DNA of 64,000 nucleotides. Origin: Flavicella sp042091695. GTDB taxonomy: Bacteria > Bacteroidota > Bacteroidia > Flavobacteriales > Flavobacteriaceae. Under the pieces are notes generated by a model, which was not told the origin of the DNA, did no database searches, and saw only the letters and a program-made list of their open reading frames with translations. Below are positions 7,948 through 16,945 of this stretch, piece after piece. The position numbers and the translations under genes were made by a program. The DNA is taken from positions 1 to 64,000 of the forward strand of contig JBELHA010000002.1 of NCBI GenBank assembly GCA_042091695.1, read 5' to 3'. Within the stretch, counting starts at the first letter, position 1, and each line of letters starts with the position of its first letter.

Positions 7948-9810
7948 ATGAAATTGAAATCAATGTTAAAATATGTATGTATGTTTGTTATTATGGCAAA
8001 TTTATGTGCACAAAGTACTCCTTATTGGCAACAACATGCCGCTTACAAAATGGAGGTAGACATGAATGTAGAAAGCTTTCAATATTCGGGGGTGCAAAGT
8101 GTTGTTTACACAAACAATTCTCCAGATGTATTAAAAAAAGTATACTTCCATTTGTACAATAATGCGTTTCAGCCAGGAAGTGAAATGGATGTGCGTTTGC
8201 AAAATATCAAAGATCCTGATCCAAGGATGACCGTCAATTTGGGTACGGAGGATGCACCCAAAATAACGAGTAGAATTTCACTTTTAAAACCTGATGAAAT
8301 AGGGTTTTTAAAAGTGTTGGAGATGACTCAAGATGGGGTGGTATTGTCTACTTCAGAGGAAGGGACAATATTGGAGGTTATTTTGGATACTCCAATTCAA
8401 TCAGGCGCCAGTTCAGTGTTTGAATTGAAATTCAAAGGTCAGGTGCCACAGCAAATAAGACGTTCTGGAAGAAATAATAAAGAAGGGGTAGCCTTATCCA
8501 TGTGTCAATGGTATCCAAAAATGGTAGAATACGATTTTGAAGGATGGCATACCTTTTCATATATTGGTAGAGAGTTTCACGGTGTATGGGGTGACTTTGA
8601 TGTAACAATTCATATAGACAAACACTATACTGTTGGTGGTTCAGGAGTATTGCAAAACCCAGATGAGATAGGACATGGTTATTCATCTAGAGGCAAAGAA
8701 GTTTTAAAGTCAAAAAAAGACAAGCTCTCTTGGCATTTTATTGCGTCTAAAGTTCACGATTTTACATGGGCTGCTGATCCAGAATTTCAACACGATAGAT
8801 TTACTACAGATTCTGGAACAGAACTTCATTTTTTGTATAAGAAAAACATGGAGCCTCAATACCTTGCACGTTGGATGCGAGTTCAATCTAAAACAGAAGA
8901 ATTATTGAATTATTTCAATACTCATGTAGGGCCATATCCTTACAAACAGTATTCTGTGATTCAAGGAGGTGATGGCGGTATGGAATATGCCATGTGTACC
9001 TTGATTACTGGAGAGCGTTCTTTTGGAAGTTTATTTGGAGTAATTGCCCACGAGATGGCACATTCTTGGTTTCAGTTTGTTTTGGCTACAAATGAGAGTA
9101 AACACCCATGGATGGACGAAGGATTTACTACCTATATTTCAAATCTTGCAGAAGATCATATTTTAGAAAAAGGAAAAGAAAATCCATTGTTGAGTTCTTA
9201 TAGTGGGTATTTTAGTTTGTTGTCATACGGTCTTGAAGAGCCATTGACAACTCAAGGGGATGCGTACCATCACAATTTCGCATACGGAGTTGCTAGTTAT
9301 AGTAAAGGTTCAATTTTTCTAGCTCAGTTAGAATATGTTATTGGGAAAGAAAACGTTGAAAAAACCTTGTTGAAATATTACGAAGATTTTAAATTCAAAC
9401 ATCCAACACCCAATGATATTAAAAGAACAGCAGAGAAAGTTTCGGGTATTTCGTTGGAATGGTATCTAAATTATTGGACGCAAACTACACATACAATAGA
9501 CTACGGAGTTTCTGTTGTCAATGGCAAAGAAGTTGAATTGTCTCGTATTGGCTTCATGCCAATGCCTATTGACCTAGCGGTAGTTTACAAAGATGGAAGC
9601 TCAGAGACTATTTATATTCCATTGACAATGATGCGTGGTGAAAAACCTACAACTGCAAGAACTTTAAAGGATTGGTCTTGGGTAGCACCGAGCTATACGT
9701 TTAAAGCTGACAAAGAAATCCAGTCTATTGAGATTGATCCCTCAAAACGAATGGCAGATGTAGAAAGAACAAATAATATTTGGAAATTTACTAAATCACC
9801 CCAGCAATAA
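7948..9810 (+). CDS. M1 family metallopeptidase (aminopeptidase)
   Basis: Zinc aminopeptidase with a signal peptide (about residues 1-21, ending NLCAQ), hence periplasmic or outer-membrane associated. The zinc motif HEMAH is at 368-372 and the third ligand E391 sits in WMDEGF, the correct HEXXH-X18-E spacing. The exopeptidase motif appears as GGMEYAMCT just before, a variant of GxMEN with Tyr in place of Asn. The ATG at 7948 is preferred over an in-frame GTG at 7939 because the signal peptide reads normally from it; the GTG adds three residues. It is likely co-transcribed with the upstream S8 protease and ends in a shared convergent terminator. Confidence 0.92.
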   Translation: MKLKSMLKYVCMFVIMANLCAQSTPYWQQHAAYKMEVDMNVESFQYSGVQSVVYTNNSPDVLKKVYFHLYNNAFQPGSEMDVRLQNIKDPDPRMTVNLGTEDAPKITSRISLLKPDEIGFLKVLEMTQDGVVLSTSEEGTILEVILDTPIQSGASSVFELKFKGQVPQQIRRSGRNNKEGVALSMCQWYPKMVEYDFEGWHTFSYIGREFHGVWGDFDVTIHIDKHYTVGGSGVLQNPDEIGHGYSSRGKEVLKSKKDKLSWHFIASKVHDFTWAADPEFQHDRFTTDSGTELHFLYKKNMEPQYLARWMRVQSKTEELLNYFNTHVGPYPYKQYSVIQGGDGGMEYAMCTLITGERSFGSLFGVIAHEMAHSWFQFVLATNESKHPWMDEGFTTYISNLAEDHILEKGKENPLLSSYSGYFSLLSYGLEEPLTTQGDAYHHNFAYGVASYSKGSIFLAQLEYVIGKENVEKTLLKYYEDFKFKHPTPNDIKRTAEKVSGISLEWYLNYWTQTTHTIDYGVSVVNGKEVELSRIGFMPMPIDLAVVYKDGSSETIYIPLTMMRGEKPTTARTLKDWSWVAPSYTFKADKEIQSIEIDPSKRMADVERTNNIWKFTKSPQQ

Positions 9811-9850
9811 AACTAAAAAAGGCCCTCTGTTGAGGGCCTTTTTTAGTTTT
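9809..9850. terminator. Bidirectional terminator between convergent genes
   Basis: A perfect 19-bp inverted repeat (9809-9827 and 9832-9850) with a TGTT loop, a GC-rich core next to the loop, A-rich 5' flank and T-rich 3' flank. It can end transcription of both the M1 peptidase gene (plus) and the reductase gene (minus). Confidence 0.9.
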
Positions 9851-9855
9851 TTTTT

Positions 9856-10905
9856 CTAAACATCGTCAAAGTCAATGCTTATCTTTTCTGTTGTAGGATG
9901 TGCTTTACAGGTCAAGATAAAACCTTCCTCTATTTCTTCTTCGCTCAGGATGCTATTGGAAGACATAATTGCTTTTCCTTCGGTGACAAGTGCCATACAG
10001 CTACTGCATACTCCCCCCTGACAAGAGTAGGGTGCGTCGAGATTTTGGCGTAAAGAAGCCGCTAAAATAGTGTCTTTTTGATCCATCGTGAAAGTTGTTT
10101 CTTCATCATCTACTAATACGGTTATTTCAGAAACTCCTTCGACTAGATTACTTTCTTTTGTGTTTGCTGCTGAGACGAATAGTTCGTAGTTGATACTTTC
10201 TTTAGAAAATGAATTTTCAACCAAACTTTCTGTAACGGTATGGATCATTTCTTCAGGACCACAAAGGTAAGCCGCGTCAAAACTCAAATGCTTGAATTTC
10301 TCTTTGATAATAAGTTTCGCCAAGTCAGCGTTTATACGTCCATCAATCGCTTCTTTTTGACTTTCTCTACTGAAAACGTAGATGACATTGATACGTGCAA
10401 TGTATTTTTGATCAAGCGCGTCAATTTCTTCTTTAAAAATTGTTTCGTTAGCAGTTTTATTTCCGTAGATCAGTGTAAATGTAGATTTCTTTTCCGTTTC
10501 AAGAACAGACTTCATCATTGATAAAACAGGAGTGATTCCACTTCCTGCCACAAATCCTAAATAGTTCTTCTGAGAATTTTCATCGGTTTTAAGAAGGAAA
10601 TTACCTTCTGGTGCTGTAACCTCAAGAGTGTCGCCATTGTTTAGATTGTTATAAGCATAATTTGAAAAAACACCGTTTTCAATTGCTTTTACTGCAATTT
10701 TTAAATCTCCGCTAGTTGCTGATGAGCAGATAGAGTAAGCACGTCGGATGTCTTCTCCCTCAATAGTGGTCTTTACAGTAACATATTGACCTGCCACAAA
10801 AGTGAATTGATTTTTTAAGTCTTCAGGTATTTCAAAAAGTATAGAAACTGCAGAATTGGTTTCCTTTTTTATCTCTTTGATTTTTAGGCTATGAAATTGT
10901 GGCAT
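9856..10905 (-). CDS. PaaE-like ferredoxin/flavin NAD(P)H reductase
   Basis: Cytoplasmic electron-transfer protein that passes electrons from NAD(P)H through FAD to a 2Fe-2S centre. Order of domains: FAD-binding ferredoxin-reductase barrel with R-x-Y-S (RRAYSICS, about 74-81), NAD(P)-binding domain (GSGITPVLSMM and CGPEEMI), then a C-terminal plant-type ferredoxin domain with C-X4-C-X2-C (YSCQGGVCSSC, about 295-304) and a later Cys in LTCKAHP. This layout is that of PaaE, the reductase of phenylacetyl-CoA epoxidase. None of the other paa genes is in the window, so the partner oxygenase is unknown and it may serve another acceptor such as a fatty-acid desaturase. Confidence 0.85.
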   Translation of the reverse strand: MPQFHSLKIKEIKKETNSAVSILFEIPEDLKNQFTFVAGQYVTVKTTIEGEDIRRAYSICSSATSGDLKIAVKAIENGVFSNYAYNNLNNGDTLEVTAPEGNFLLKTDENSQKNYLGFVAGSGITPVLSMMKSVLETEKKSTFTLIYGNKTANETIFKEEIDALDQKYIARINVIYVFSRESQKEAIDGRINADLAKLIIKEKFKHLSFDAAYLCGPEEMIHTVTESLVENSFSKESINYELFVSAANTKESNLVEGVSEITVLVDDEETTFTMDQKDTILAASLRQNLDAPYSCQGGVCSSCMALVTEGKAIMSSNSILSEEEIEEGFILTCKAHPTTEKISIDFDDV

Positions 10906-11055
10906 TTGTTTGTGTGTTTGTGTCTTTGCAAAAATAAGAAACTTCTTAAAATTATGCAGGTAGAATATTAAATATTATAGGACTACACCATTATTCCAAA
11001 CTCTTAGTGGGTGTGCATAACAAATTTTGTATATTAGTAATATTATAAACTGACT

Positions 11056-12012
11056 ATGCAAAAAACAACATCTAATTTATGTGAATTATTGGGAATAGAG
11101 TATCCAATAATCATAGCCCCAATGTTTCTAGTATCAAACACAAAAATGGCAATTGCTGCAATGCAAGAGTCAGTAGCCATCTGTATACCTGCTCTAAATT
11201 ATAGGACAATGGAAGAACTCCGCGAAGCCATTTTGTTTTTGAAGAGCTCAAAGCAAGAAAAGGGTTCTTTTGGGATCAACCTAATTGTAAATAAGTCAAA
11301 CCTTAAATACAAAGAACAGTTAGACATATGTTGTGAGTTAGGTGTAGATTTTATAATCACTTCACTAGGGAGTCCAAAAGAAGTGATTGATAAATGCAAA
11401 CCTATAGGGATCAAAGTGTTTTGTGATGTTGTAAATTTAGAGCATGGCAAGAAAGTTACCTCCTTGGGCTGTGATGCTTTGATTGCTGTAAACAATCAAG
11501 CTGGAGGGCATCGTGGAGACATGTCACCGGAAGACTTGATTGTTCAATTGTCACATTATTGTAAAATACCAGTTATCTCAGCAGGTGGTGTAGGGAGTAA
11601 AAAAGAAATGGACGAGATGATGTCTTTTGGTGCTTCCGGAGTTTCTATTGGAAGCCCTTTTATAGCTTCAGAAGAAGCTTCTGTTTCCGATGCTTATAAA
11701 AATGCATGTGTAGATTATGGCGCTAAAGATATCGTGGTGACACAAAAGATATCAGGAACTCCATGTACCGTTATAAATACTCCTTATGTTCAAAAAATAG
11801 GAACTGAGCAAACTTGGATAGAAAGTTTTCTAAATCGCAACAAGCGCTTGAAAAAATGGGTAAAATTATTGCGTTATTTAAAAGGATCTTCAGACGTCAC
11901 CAATGCTGCCACAAAGGCTACATATAAAACCGTCTGGGTAGCAGGTCCTTCCATTGAATACACTCGAAAAATTGAACCATTAGTTGCAATTTTAAAACGA
12001 TTTACCGCTTGA
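11056..12012 (+). CDS. Nitronate monooxygenase family protein
   Basis: FMN-dependent TIM-barrel oxidase of the 2-nitropropane dioxygenase family, expected to oxidise alkyl nitronates such as propionate-3-nitronate. Key features: N-terminal IEYPIIIAPM, catalytic His in NQAGGHRG (H152), VISAGGVGSKKEM and a phosphate-binding SFGASGVSIGSPF. At 318 residues it is of family length. Cytosolic. It stands alone between the minus-strand reductase and sprE; the last 60 residues are basic and less conserved. The exact substrate is not certain, as the family includes enoyl-ACP reductases of the FabK type. Confidence 0.82.
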   Translation: MQKTTSNLCELLGIEYPIIIAPMFLVSNTKMAIAAMQESVAICIPALNYRTMEELREAILFLKSSKQEKGSFGINLIVNKSNLKYKEQLDICCELGVDFIITSLGSPKEVIDKCKPIGIKVFCDVVNLEHGKKVTSLGCDALIAVNNQAGGHRGDMSPEDLIVQLSHYCKIPVISAGGVGSKKEMDEMMSFGASGVSIGSPFIASEEASVSDAYKNACVDYGAKDIVVTQKISGTPCTVINTPYVQKIGTEQTWIESFLNRNKRLKKWVKLLRYLKGSSDVTNAATKATYKTVWVAGPSIEYTRKIEPLVAILKRFTA

Positions 12013-12123
12013 TATTTTAGGTCTATGTGTTCTTTTTGTTTGGGGTAACAGGGTCTCTGTATACAAAGCTTTTTTTTTCGATACATTTTCGTAATATAAT
12101 TTGTAATATTGCGTTTTATATTC

Positions 12124-14418
12124 ATGAAAACTAGGGTGTTTGAAGTCAAATACTTATTTAATTGTAAAAAGCCATTGTTTAAATCTTATTCTACACTAAC
12201 GCTATCGTTTTTATTTGTTTTTCTTTTGGGTTGTAGCACCAAGAAAAACAAGTTCTTAAATCGCGAGTACCATGTAATGGTTGCAAAATACAATGTGATG
12301 TACAATGGAGGACTTGCTTTTGATGAAGGAAAACTGAATATTGACGAAAATTACGAAGACAATTATTGGGAAATACTTCCTATCGAGCCATTAGCAATCA
12401 AGGAGGCCGATATTTTAATGCCTAACTATAACTCTAAAATTAAAAAGGAGGACACGATGAGTGATGAGGTAATCGCTCAAAATGCTGCTACACCATTTGA
12501 TATTTCGGAATCTAAGGCGGTTAAAACTGTGCAAAAGCACTCTATGGTTATTGGTGGAAGAGAACGCAACAGGATGATAGATGATGCCTACTTATTGTTA
12601 GGGAAGTCTAGGTATTATACACGAAGGTTTGTTCAGGCAAAAGAAGCTCTCAAAGCGATTGTAAAAAATTATCCGCAATCTGATTTGATAAAAGAGACCC
12701 TCGTTTGGACTGCAAAAACGGATATTCGTCTCCAAAATGAAACACTTGGAATCGAGTCACTCCAAAAGATGTTGCAGAAAAATACGATGTCCGACGAGTT
12801 GCGAGAAGATGCTTTTACTGCACTCGCACTCGCATATAGGCAACTAGACAGCATAGCACCTTTACTTAAAAGTTTGCGGGATGCAATTTCTGTAAGTGTA
12901 GATCCTTTACAGAAATCTAGAAATTTATTTGTTTTAGGACAGTTGTACAGGCAGAATGAAGAGATTTCAAAATCACAAGCAGCTTTTCAAAAATTGATAG
13001 ATTTCAGAAAAGCTCCTTACAAGTATAAAATTCTCTCTGAAATTGAAAAAGTAAAAAACTTTCAAAAAGAGGATGATGCCGTTCCAGTTTTAGAACGTCT
13101 TGATAAATTGGTGGAAATAAGAGAAAACAGGCCTTATCTCGATGCCTTGTATTATCAAATGGGGGGTGTTCAGTATAAAAAAGGTCGTAAAGAAAAAGCT
13201 TTGCTTTCCTATCAAAACTCAATACAGACCAAGTTAGCAAAGGATTTTCAGAAAGGACATTCTTACGAAGCTATTGGGAATATATTTTTTGAAGATTCGG
13301 ACTATTTCAATGCAGGTGCTTATTATGATAGTGTTTTGCAATTGTCTAAAAAAAGTCAAACAAGAAGAATCCGAAATTTAAGAAAAAAACGAGCTAGTTT
13401 AGTAACTGTTTTAGAACTTGAGGCGATTCTGAAACGCAATGATAGTGTCTGGACTGTACTTTCTATGGATGAAGATCAGCAATACACCTATTTTGCGAGC
13501 CATATAGAAAAGCTAAAAACAGCTGAAATAGCGCTTAAAGAACAAGCTTCTTTAGATGCTAAACTTAAAAATTACGAAGGTGTATCAGCAGTGTCATCAA
13601 TAGATAACAATGCTTTGTCGGCAGATGGGAAATGGTATTTCTACAACACAAAAATAGTTGGTTATGGTGCAGGAGAGTTTAAAAAACAATGGGGTAATAG
13701 GGTACTAGAGGATAACTGGCGTTTGTCTTCAAAACAAAAGGCAACAACTCAAGTAGAGGAGGTTTTAGTGACAAGTGATTCGCTATCTACAGCTACTGAA
13801 GTTCCTGAAGTGTATAAAGTTTCTTACTACCTAAATCGTCTGCCAGATTCATTTGAAGAAGTAGATAGTATATCAAACCTTAGAACGAGTTCTTATTATC
13901 AATTAGCGCTTATCTATAAAGAACAGTTCAATGAACAAGAACGCGCCGCTGAAAAATTAGAGCGTTTGTTGGAGATCTTCCCAGAAGATAAGTTGCTCTT
14001 AGGGACAAATTATAACTTGTATAAAATTTACAAAGAGCAAAAAGATCCGAAAGCAGATTACTATGCTGACGTTATAGTAGATGAATTTCCAAACTCAGTA
14101 TTTGCTCAAATAATAAGTGACCCCGATGCTTTGCAAAAAATGCAAAAAGAAGGTTTTACAGCCGAATCTAGGTATCGTGAAATCTATAAGGATTACCTTT
14201 CGGGTAATTATGGTCAAGCAGCCTATGATATTTCAGATGCGTTGCGTATATTTGAAAGTAATTCTATAGTTCCTAAGTTTGAACTTTTAAAAGCTTATTG
14301 TATCGCAAGAATTCAAGGAGAAGCAGCTTTGAAAAAAGCATTGGATGCAATAGTTTTAAACTATGCCAACACGTCAGAAGGCAAAAGAGCGAAAGAATTG
14401 TTGAGAATTTTAAAGTAA
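12124..14418 (+). CDS. sprE: SprE/PorW, TPR lipoprotein of T9SS and gliding
   Basis: Outer-membrane-associated lipoprotein needed for type IX secretion and gliding in studied flavobacteria. A long positively charged leader ends in FLLGCSTKK, with the lipobox Cys at C37. The region just after, with FLNREYHVMVAKYNVMYNG and NYWEILPIEPL, matches what I know of SprE/PorW. TPR-like helical repeats fill most of the remaining 764 residues (ARRYYTRR-, AKEALK- and KSQAAF-type repeats). ATG 12124 is chosen; an in-frame TTG at 12109 would add five residues. The stop is 10 bp before the bactofilin gene, so they may share a transcript. Identity is from family recollection and was not checked by search. Confidence 0.82.
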   Translation: MKTRVFEVKYLFNCKKPLFKSYSTLTLSFLFVFLLGCSTKKNKFLNREYHVMVAKYNVMYNGGLAFDEGKLNIDENYEDNYWEILPIEPLAIKEADILMPNYNSKIKKEDTMSDEVIAQNAATPFDISESKAVKTVQKHSMVIGGRERNRMIDDAYLLLGKSRYYTRRFVQAKEALKAIVKNYPQSDLIKETLVWTAKTDIRLQNETLGIESLQKMLQKNTMSDELREDAFTALALAYRQLDSIAPLLKSLRDAISVSVDPLQKSRNLFVLGQLYRQNEEISKSQAAFQKLIDFRKAPYKYKILSEIEKVKNFQKEDDAVPVLERLDKLVEIRENRPYLDALYYQMGGVQYKKGRKEKALLSYQNSIQTKLAKDFQKGHSYEAIGNIFFEDSDYFNAGAYYDSVLQLSKKSQTRRIRNLRKKRASLVTVLELEAILKRNDSVWTVLSMDEDQQYTYFASHIEKLKTAEIALKEQASLDAKLKNYEGVSAVSSIDNNALSADGKWYFYNTKIVGYGAGEFKKQWGNRVLEDNWRLSSKQKATTQVEEVLVTSDSLSTATEVPEVYKVSYYLNRLPDSFEEVDSISNLRTSSYYQLALIYKEQFNEQERAAEKLERLLEIFPEDKLLLGTNYNLYKIYKEQKDPKADYYADVIVDEFPNSVFAQIISDPDALQKMQKEGFTAESRYREIYKDYLSGNYGQAAYDISDALRIFESNSIVPKFELLKAYCIARIQGEAALKKALDAIVLNYANTSEGKRAKELLRILK

Positions 14419-14428
14419 TATTCTAAAT

Positions 14429-14836
14429 ATGTTTAAAGAAAAGAAAATGAAAGAAGCTCCTGTTTTGGAAAGAAATATTATAGGTAAAAAAACATCCATT
14501 ATAGGTGAGATTCATTCAGAAGGTGATTTCAGAATTGATGGTTCTGTAGAAGGTAGTATAAGAGCTGTTGGTAAAGTAATTATAGGGAAAGAGGGGCATG
14601 TAAAAGGCTCAATCGAATGTACCTATGCAGATGTTGAAGGGCAAGTGGTAGGAGATCTAAATGTAAGTGAATTACTTAGTTTGAAAAGTACTGCTGTAAT
14701 CAATGGAGATGTTGTTGTAGGTAAGTTAAATGTTGAAGCAGGTGCAGTTTTTAATGCTACTTGTAGTATGAAAGGGATGATCAAAGAACTCAATTCTAAT
14801 GAAAAACAAAAAGCTACCGGTAAAGCCGCTTCATAA
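14429..14836 (+). CDS. Bactofilin (polymer-forming cytoskeletal protein)
   Basis: Self-polymerising cytoskeletal protein of the bactofilin (DUF583) family, which builds filaments involved in cell shape or the placement of envelope machinery. The 135-residue product shows the regular right-handed beta-helix pattern with short hydrophobic repeats and glycines: SIIGEIHSEGDFRIDGSV, then KVIIGKEGHVKGSI, then ADVEGQVVGDLNV. A short polar N-terminal tail and a Lys-rich C-terminal tail flank it. It lies 10 bp after sprE and overlaps the next gene by 38 bp, tying it to both the T9SS gene and the ATP synthase cluster. No membrane segment. Confidence 0.9.
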   Translation: MFKEKKMKEAPVLERNIIGKKTSIIGEIHSEGDFRIDGSVEGSIRAVGKVIIGKEGHVKGSIECTYADVEGQVVGDLNVSELLSLKSTAVINGDVVVGKLNVEAGAVFNATCSMKGMIKELNSNEKQKATGKAAS

Positions 14837-15020
14837 ATTCTTACGACTTTCTGGTGTTGGCATTCAAATGGGCGTTACCATATATATCGCATCCTATTTA
14901 GGTAAAAAATTAGACGTCTATTTTGGGTATGATAAATTATGTACACTTTTAGCCATACTTTTTGCTTTTATAGTTTCCATATACAGTCTTATGCAACAGT
15001 TGAAAAAAATCCAAGACTGA
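14799..15020 (+). CDS. AtpZ/AtpI-type small membrane protein
   Basis: A 73-residue protein with two hydrophobic helices (about 22-35 and 46-66) joined by a short polar loop containing GKKLD and DKLCT, the AtpZ/AtpI-like pattern. In other bacteria such proteins help assemble the F1Fo c-ring or act as a Mg2+/Ca2+ channel. The ATG at 14799 lies inside the end of the bactofilin gene (38-bp overlap in another frame). The next gene begins 7 bp after its stop and the atp operon follows, which supports the call. Confidence 0.78.
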   Translation: MKNKKLPVKPLHKFLRLSGVGIQMGVTIYIASYLGKKLDVYFGYDKLCTLLAILFAFIVSIYSLMQQLKKIQD

Positions 15021-15026
15021 TATAGG

Positions 15027-15425
15027 ATGAAGATTTTATTTCTTTTTAATTTTTGGCTGAGGCTAACCGTCTCATGTGTTTTATTGTATTTTACACATTA
15101 TTATAGTATCCGTTTTTTAGGGGGGGTATCAAAAGAGAGCTTACTTCTTCAATCTTATTGTGCGAATTATGCTCTTGCTATTTTTATTTTTGGAACCTTG
15201 TGTCTCCTTCGAAAAAGATTCAATGACCATTTAGGTTTTTTATTTCTGTATGGTAGCTTTGCCAAATTTGCAGTTTTTTTTATTTTTTTTTATCCCGTTT
15301 ACCATAGCGATGGTCATATGAACCGACAAGAGTTTTTGGAGTTTTTTATTCCTTATTTGATTTGTTTAAGTATAGGGACTTATTATGTTTCACTACTTTT
15401 AAATCTTCCTACCAAAGAGAAGTAG
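15027..15425 (+). CDS. Small integral membrane protein preceding atpB
   Basis: A 132-residue protein with about four hydrophobic segments (near 4-22, 41-61, 66-86, 101-124) and short charged loops. I recognise it only as the type of membrane protein found in the AtpI position of flavobacterial atp operons, possibly the DUF6168 family; that label is from memory. It lacks obvious catalytic motifs. The position between the AtpZ-like gene and atpB suggests a role in Fo assembly or a duplicated AtpI function, which is inference. Confidence 0.65.
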   Translation: MKILFLFNFWLRLTVSCVLLYFTHYYSIRFLGGVSKESLLLQSYCANYALAIFIFGTLCLLRKRFNDHLGFLFLYGSFAKFAVFFIFFYPVYHSDGHMNRQEFLEFFIPYLICLSIGTYYVSLLLNLPTKEK

Positions 15426-15489
15426 ATTGTATGTGTAATTACACATTAAAATAATCTAAAAATTAATTTTTCAGTTGGATTTAAAAATA

Positions 15490-15497
15490 TATCTTTG
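15490..15497 (+). promoter_or_regulatory. Probable -7 element ahead of atpB
   Basis: TATCTTTG fits the flavobacterial TAnnTTTG -7 element and lies 32 bp before the atpB ATG in a 104-bp gap. A TTG at 15475-15477 is only 12 bp upstream, too close for a standard -33 box. It may make the core ATP synthase operon partly independent of the sprE-bactofilin transcript. Confidence 0.45.
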
Positions 15498-15529
15498 CAG
15501 CGTTTTAAAAACACGTTTATAATTATTTT

Positions 15530-16642
15530 ATGCGAAGAGAATTTATAATCAAAAAGATTGCATTTGTACTGTTTTTAGTTTCAACTGTGTCTTTTGGTCA
15601 GCATCACGAAGCTCCACATGCTGCGCATTCTGAAGGACATAGCGTCTCAGGGAAGGGTATCACAAAAGAGTATGTTAAAGAGTTTATCGATCACCATTTA
15701 TTGGATACGTATGATTTTGGTTTGTATTCATATACGGATGAAGCGGGACACGAATCACATGTTGGTTTTCCATTGCCTGTGATTTTATGGGATAAAGCCT
15801 CTGGTTTACATGTTTTTTCTTCTTCAAAATTCCACCACGCTACAACAGTTGCGGAGAGCAAAGGGGTTTATTTTAAAGTGTTTCACAACAAGGTATATAC
15901 AACTGATGCTGAAGGTGCAATCCAAATGGATGACCACCACCATGCAACCAATGCAAAACCCTTAGATTTCTCCATTACAAAAAACGTTTTCGTAATTTTC
16001 ATTGTTTGTGTATTGATGTTTTTCATATTTACACGTATGGCTAAAAGTTACCAAAAAAGCGCATTGCCATCTGGTTTTGGTCGTTTGATGGAGCCAATCA
16101 TACTTTATATTAGAGACGATATAGCGATTCCTAATATCGGGAAAAAGCATTACAGAAAATACATGAGTTACTTACTTACAGTGTTTTTCTTTGTGTGGAT
16201 TATCAACTTGTTAGGTTTAACGCCTTTAGGAGTAAACGTAACCAATAATATTGCAGTTACTTTTGCTTTGTCATTTATTACTTACTTATTGACAACCTTT
16301 ACTGCAAACAAGAGTTACTGGGGACACATTTTCTGGATGCCAGGAGTGCCAACACCGATGAAGTTTTTATTAGCACCTATTGAATTGTTAGGTACGTTTA
16401 TCAAGCCATTTTCATTAATGATACGTTTGTATGCAAATATTACTGCAGGACATATTGTATTGATGAGTATTCTTGGAATGGTTTTCATCTTCAAGAACTG
16501 GATTGGAAGTCCTTTATCATTTGGATTGGCATTTGCATTGTCATTACTAGAATTGCTTGTAGCAGCGTTACAGGCTTATATTTTCACCATGTTGTCAGCA
16601 TTGTACTTCGGTTCGGCTGTAGAAGAGCATGATGATCACTAA
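15530..16642 (+). CDS. atpB: ATP synthase Fo subunit a
   Basis: Inner-membrane subunit forming the two proton half-channels against the c-ring. At 370 residues it carries the long N-terminal extension seen in Bacteroidota: a signal-like segment (to about residue 22, ending SFGQ) and a His-rich stretch. The core helices begin near residue 155. The essential arginine is R299 within LMIRLYANITAGH. The C-terminus ends HDDH. First gene of atpB-E-F-H-A-G. Confidence 0.96.
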   Translation: MRREFIIKKIAFVLFLVSTVSFGQHHEAPHAAHSEGHSVSGKGITKEYVKEFIDHHLLDTYDFGLYSYTDEAGHESHVGFPLPVILWDKASGLHVFSSSKFHHATTVAESKGVYFKVFHNKVYTTDAEGAIQMDDHHHATNAKPLDFSITKNVFVIFIVCVLMFFIFTRMAKSYQKSALPSGFGRLMEPIILYIRDDIAIPNIGKKHYRKYMSYLLTVFFFVWIINLLGLTPLGVNVTNNIAVTFALSFITYLLTTFTANKSYWGHIFWMPGVPTPMKFLLAPIELLGTFIKPFSLMIRLYANITAGHIVLMSILGMVFIFKNWIGSPLSFGLAFALSLLELLVAALQAYIFTMLSALYFGSAVEEHDDH

Positions 16643-16673
16643 ATTGAATGTTTAATAATTAATTATATATATC

Positions 16674-16865
16674 ATGGAAGGATTAAATTACATTGGAGCA
16701 GGATTGATCGTAATCGGTGCAGCTTTTGGAATTGGAAAAATTGGTAGTTCAGCAATGGACGCTATTGCTCGTCAACCAGAAGCTTCAGGAAAAGTTCAAA
16801 CTGCTATGCTTATTGCAGCAGCCCTTATCGAAGGTATTGGTTTCGCAGCTTTATTTGCAGCTTAA
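16674..16865 (+). CDS. atpE: ATP synthase Fo subunit c
   Basis: A 63-residue hairpin of two membrane helices that forms the rotating ring. The polar loop ARQPEASGK (32-40) is the F1-contacting loop. The ion-binding carboxylate is E53 in LIEGIGFAALF. The residue after the Glu is Gly rather than the Ser/Thr of sodium-type rings, so proton coupling is more likely; this is inference from motif knowledge. It is shorter than E. coli subunit c (79). A stable hairpin follows directly. Confidence 0.96.
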   Translation: MEGLNYIGAGLIVIGAAFGIGKIGSSAMDAIARQPEASGKVQTAMLIAAALIEGIGFAALFAA

Positions 16866-16870
16866 GAAAA

Positions 16871-16908
16871 AAACAAATAGCTACAACGGTTGGTTGTAGC
16901 TATTGTTT
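16871..16908 (+). promoter_or_regulatory. Intercistronic hairpin between atpE and atpF
   Basis: A 10-bp perfect stem (16878-16887 with 16893-16902) closes a 5-nt loop and is extended by an A/T-rich lower stem (AAACAA with TTGTTT around one bulged base). It begins five bases after the atpE stop. There is no strong T-run right after it, so partial termination or protection of the atpE 3' end is more likely than full termination. Confidence 0.6.
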
Positions 16909-16945
16909 ATTAAAAAAATTAATTGAATTATATTAAACAGATAAC

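Noticed and set aside
9856..10905. Assignment as paaE of a phenylacetate pathway
   Set aside because: The domain layout fits PaaE but no paaABCD or other phenylacetate genes are in the window, so the pathway cannot be claimed.
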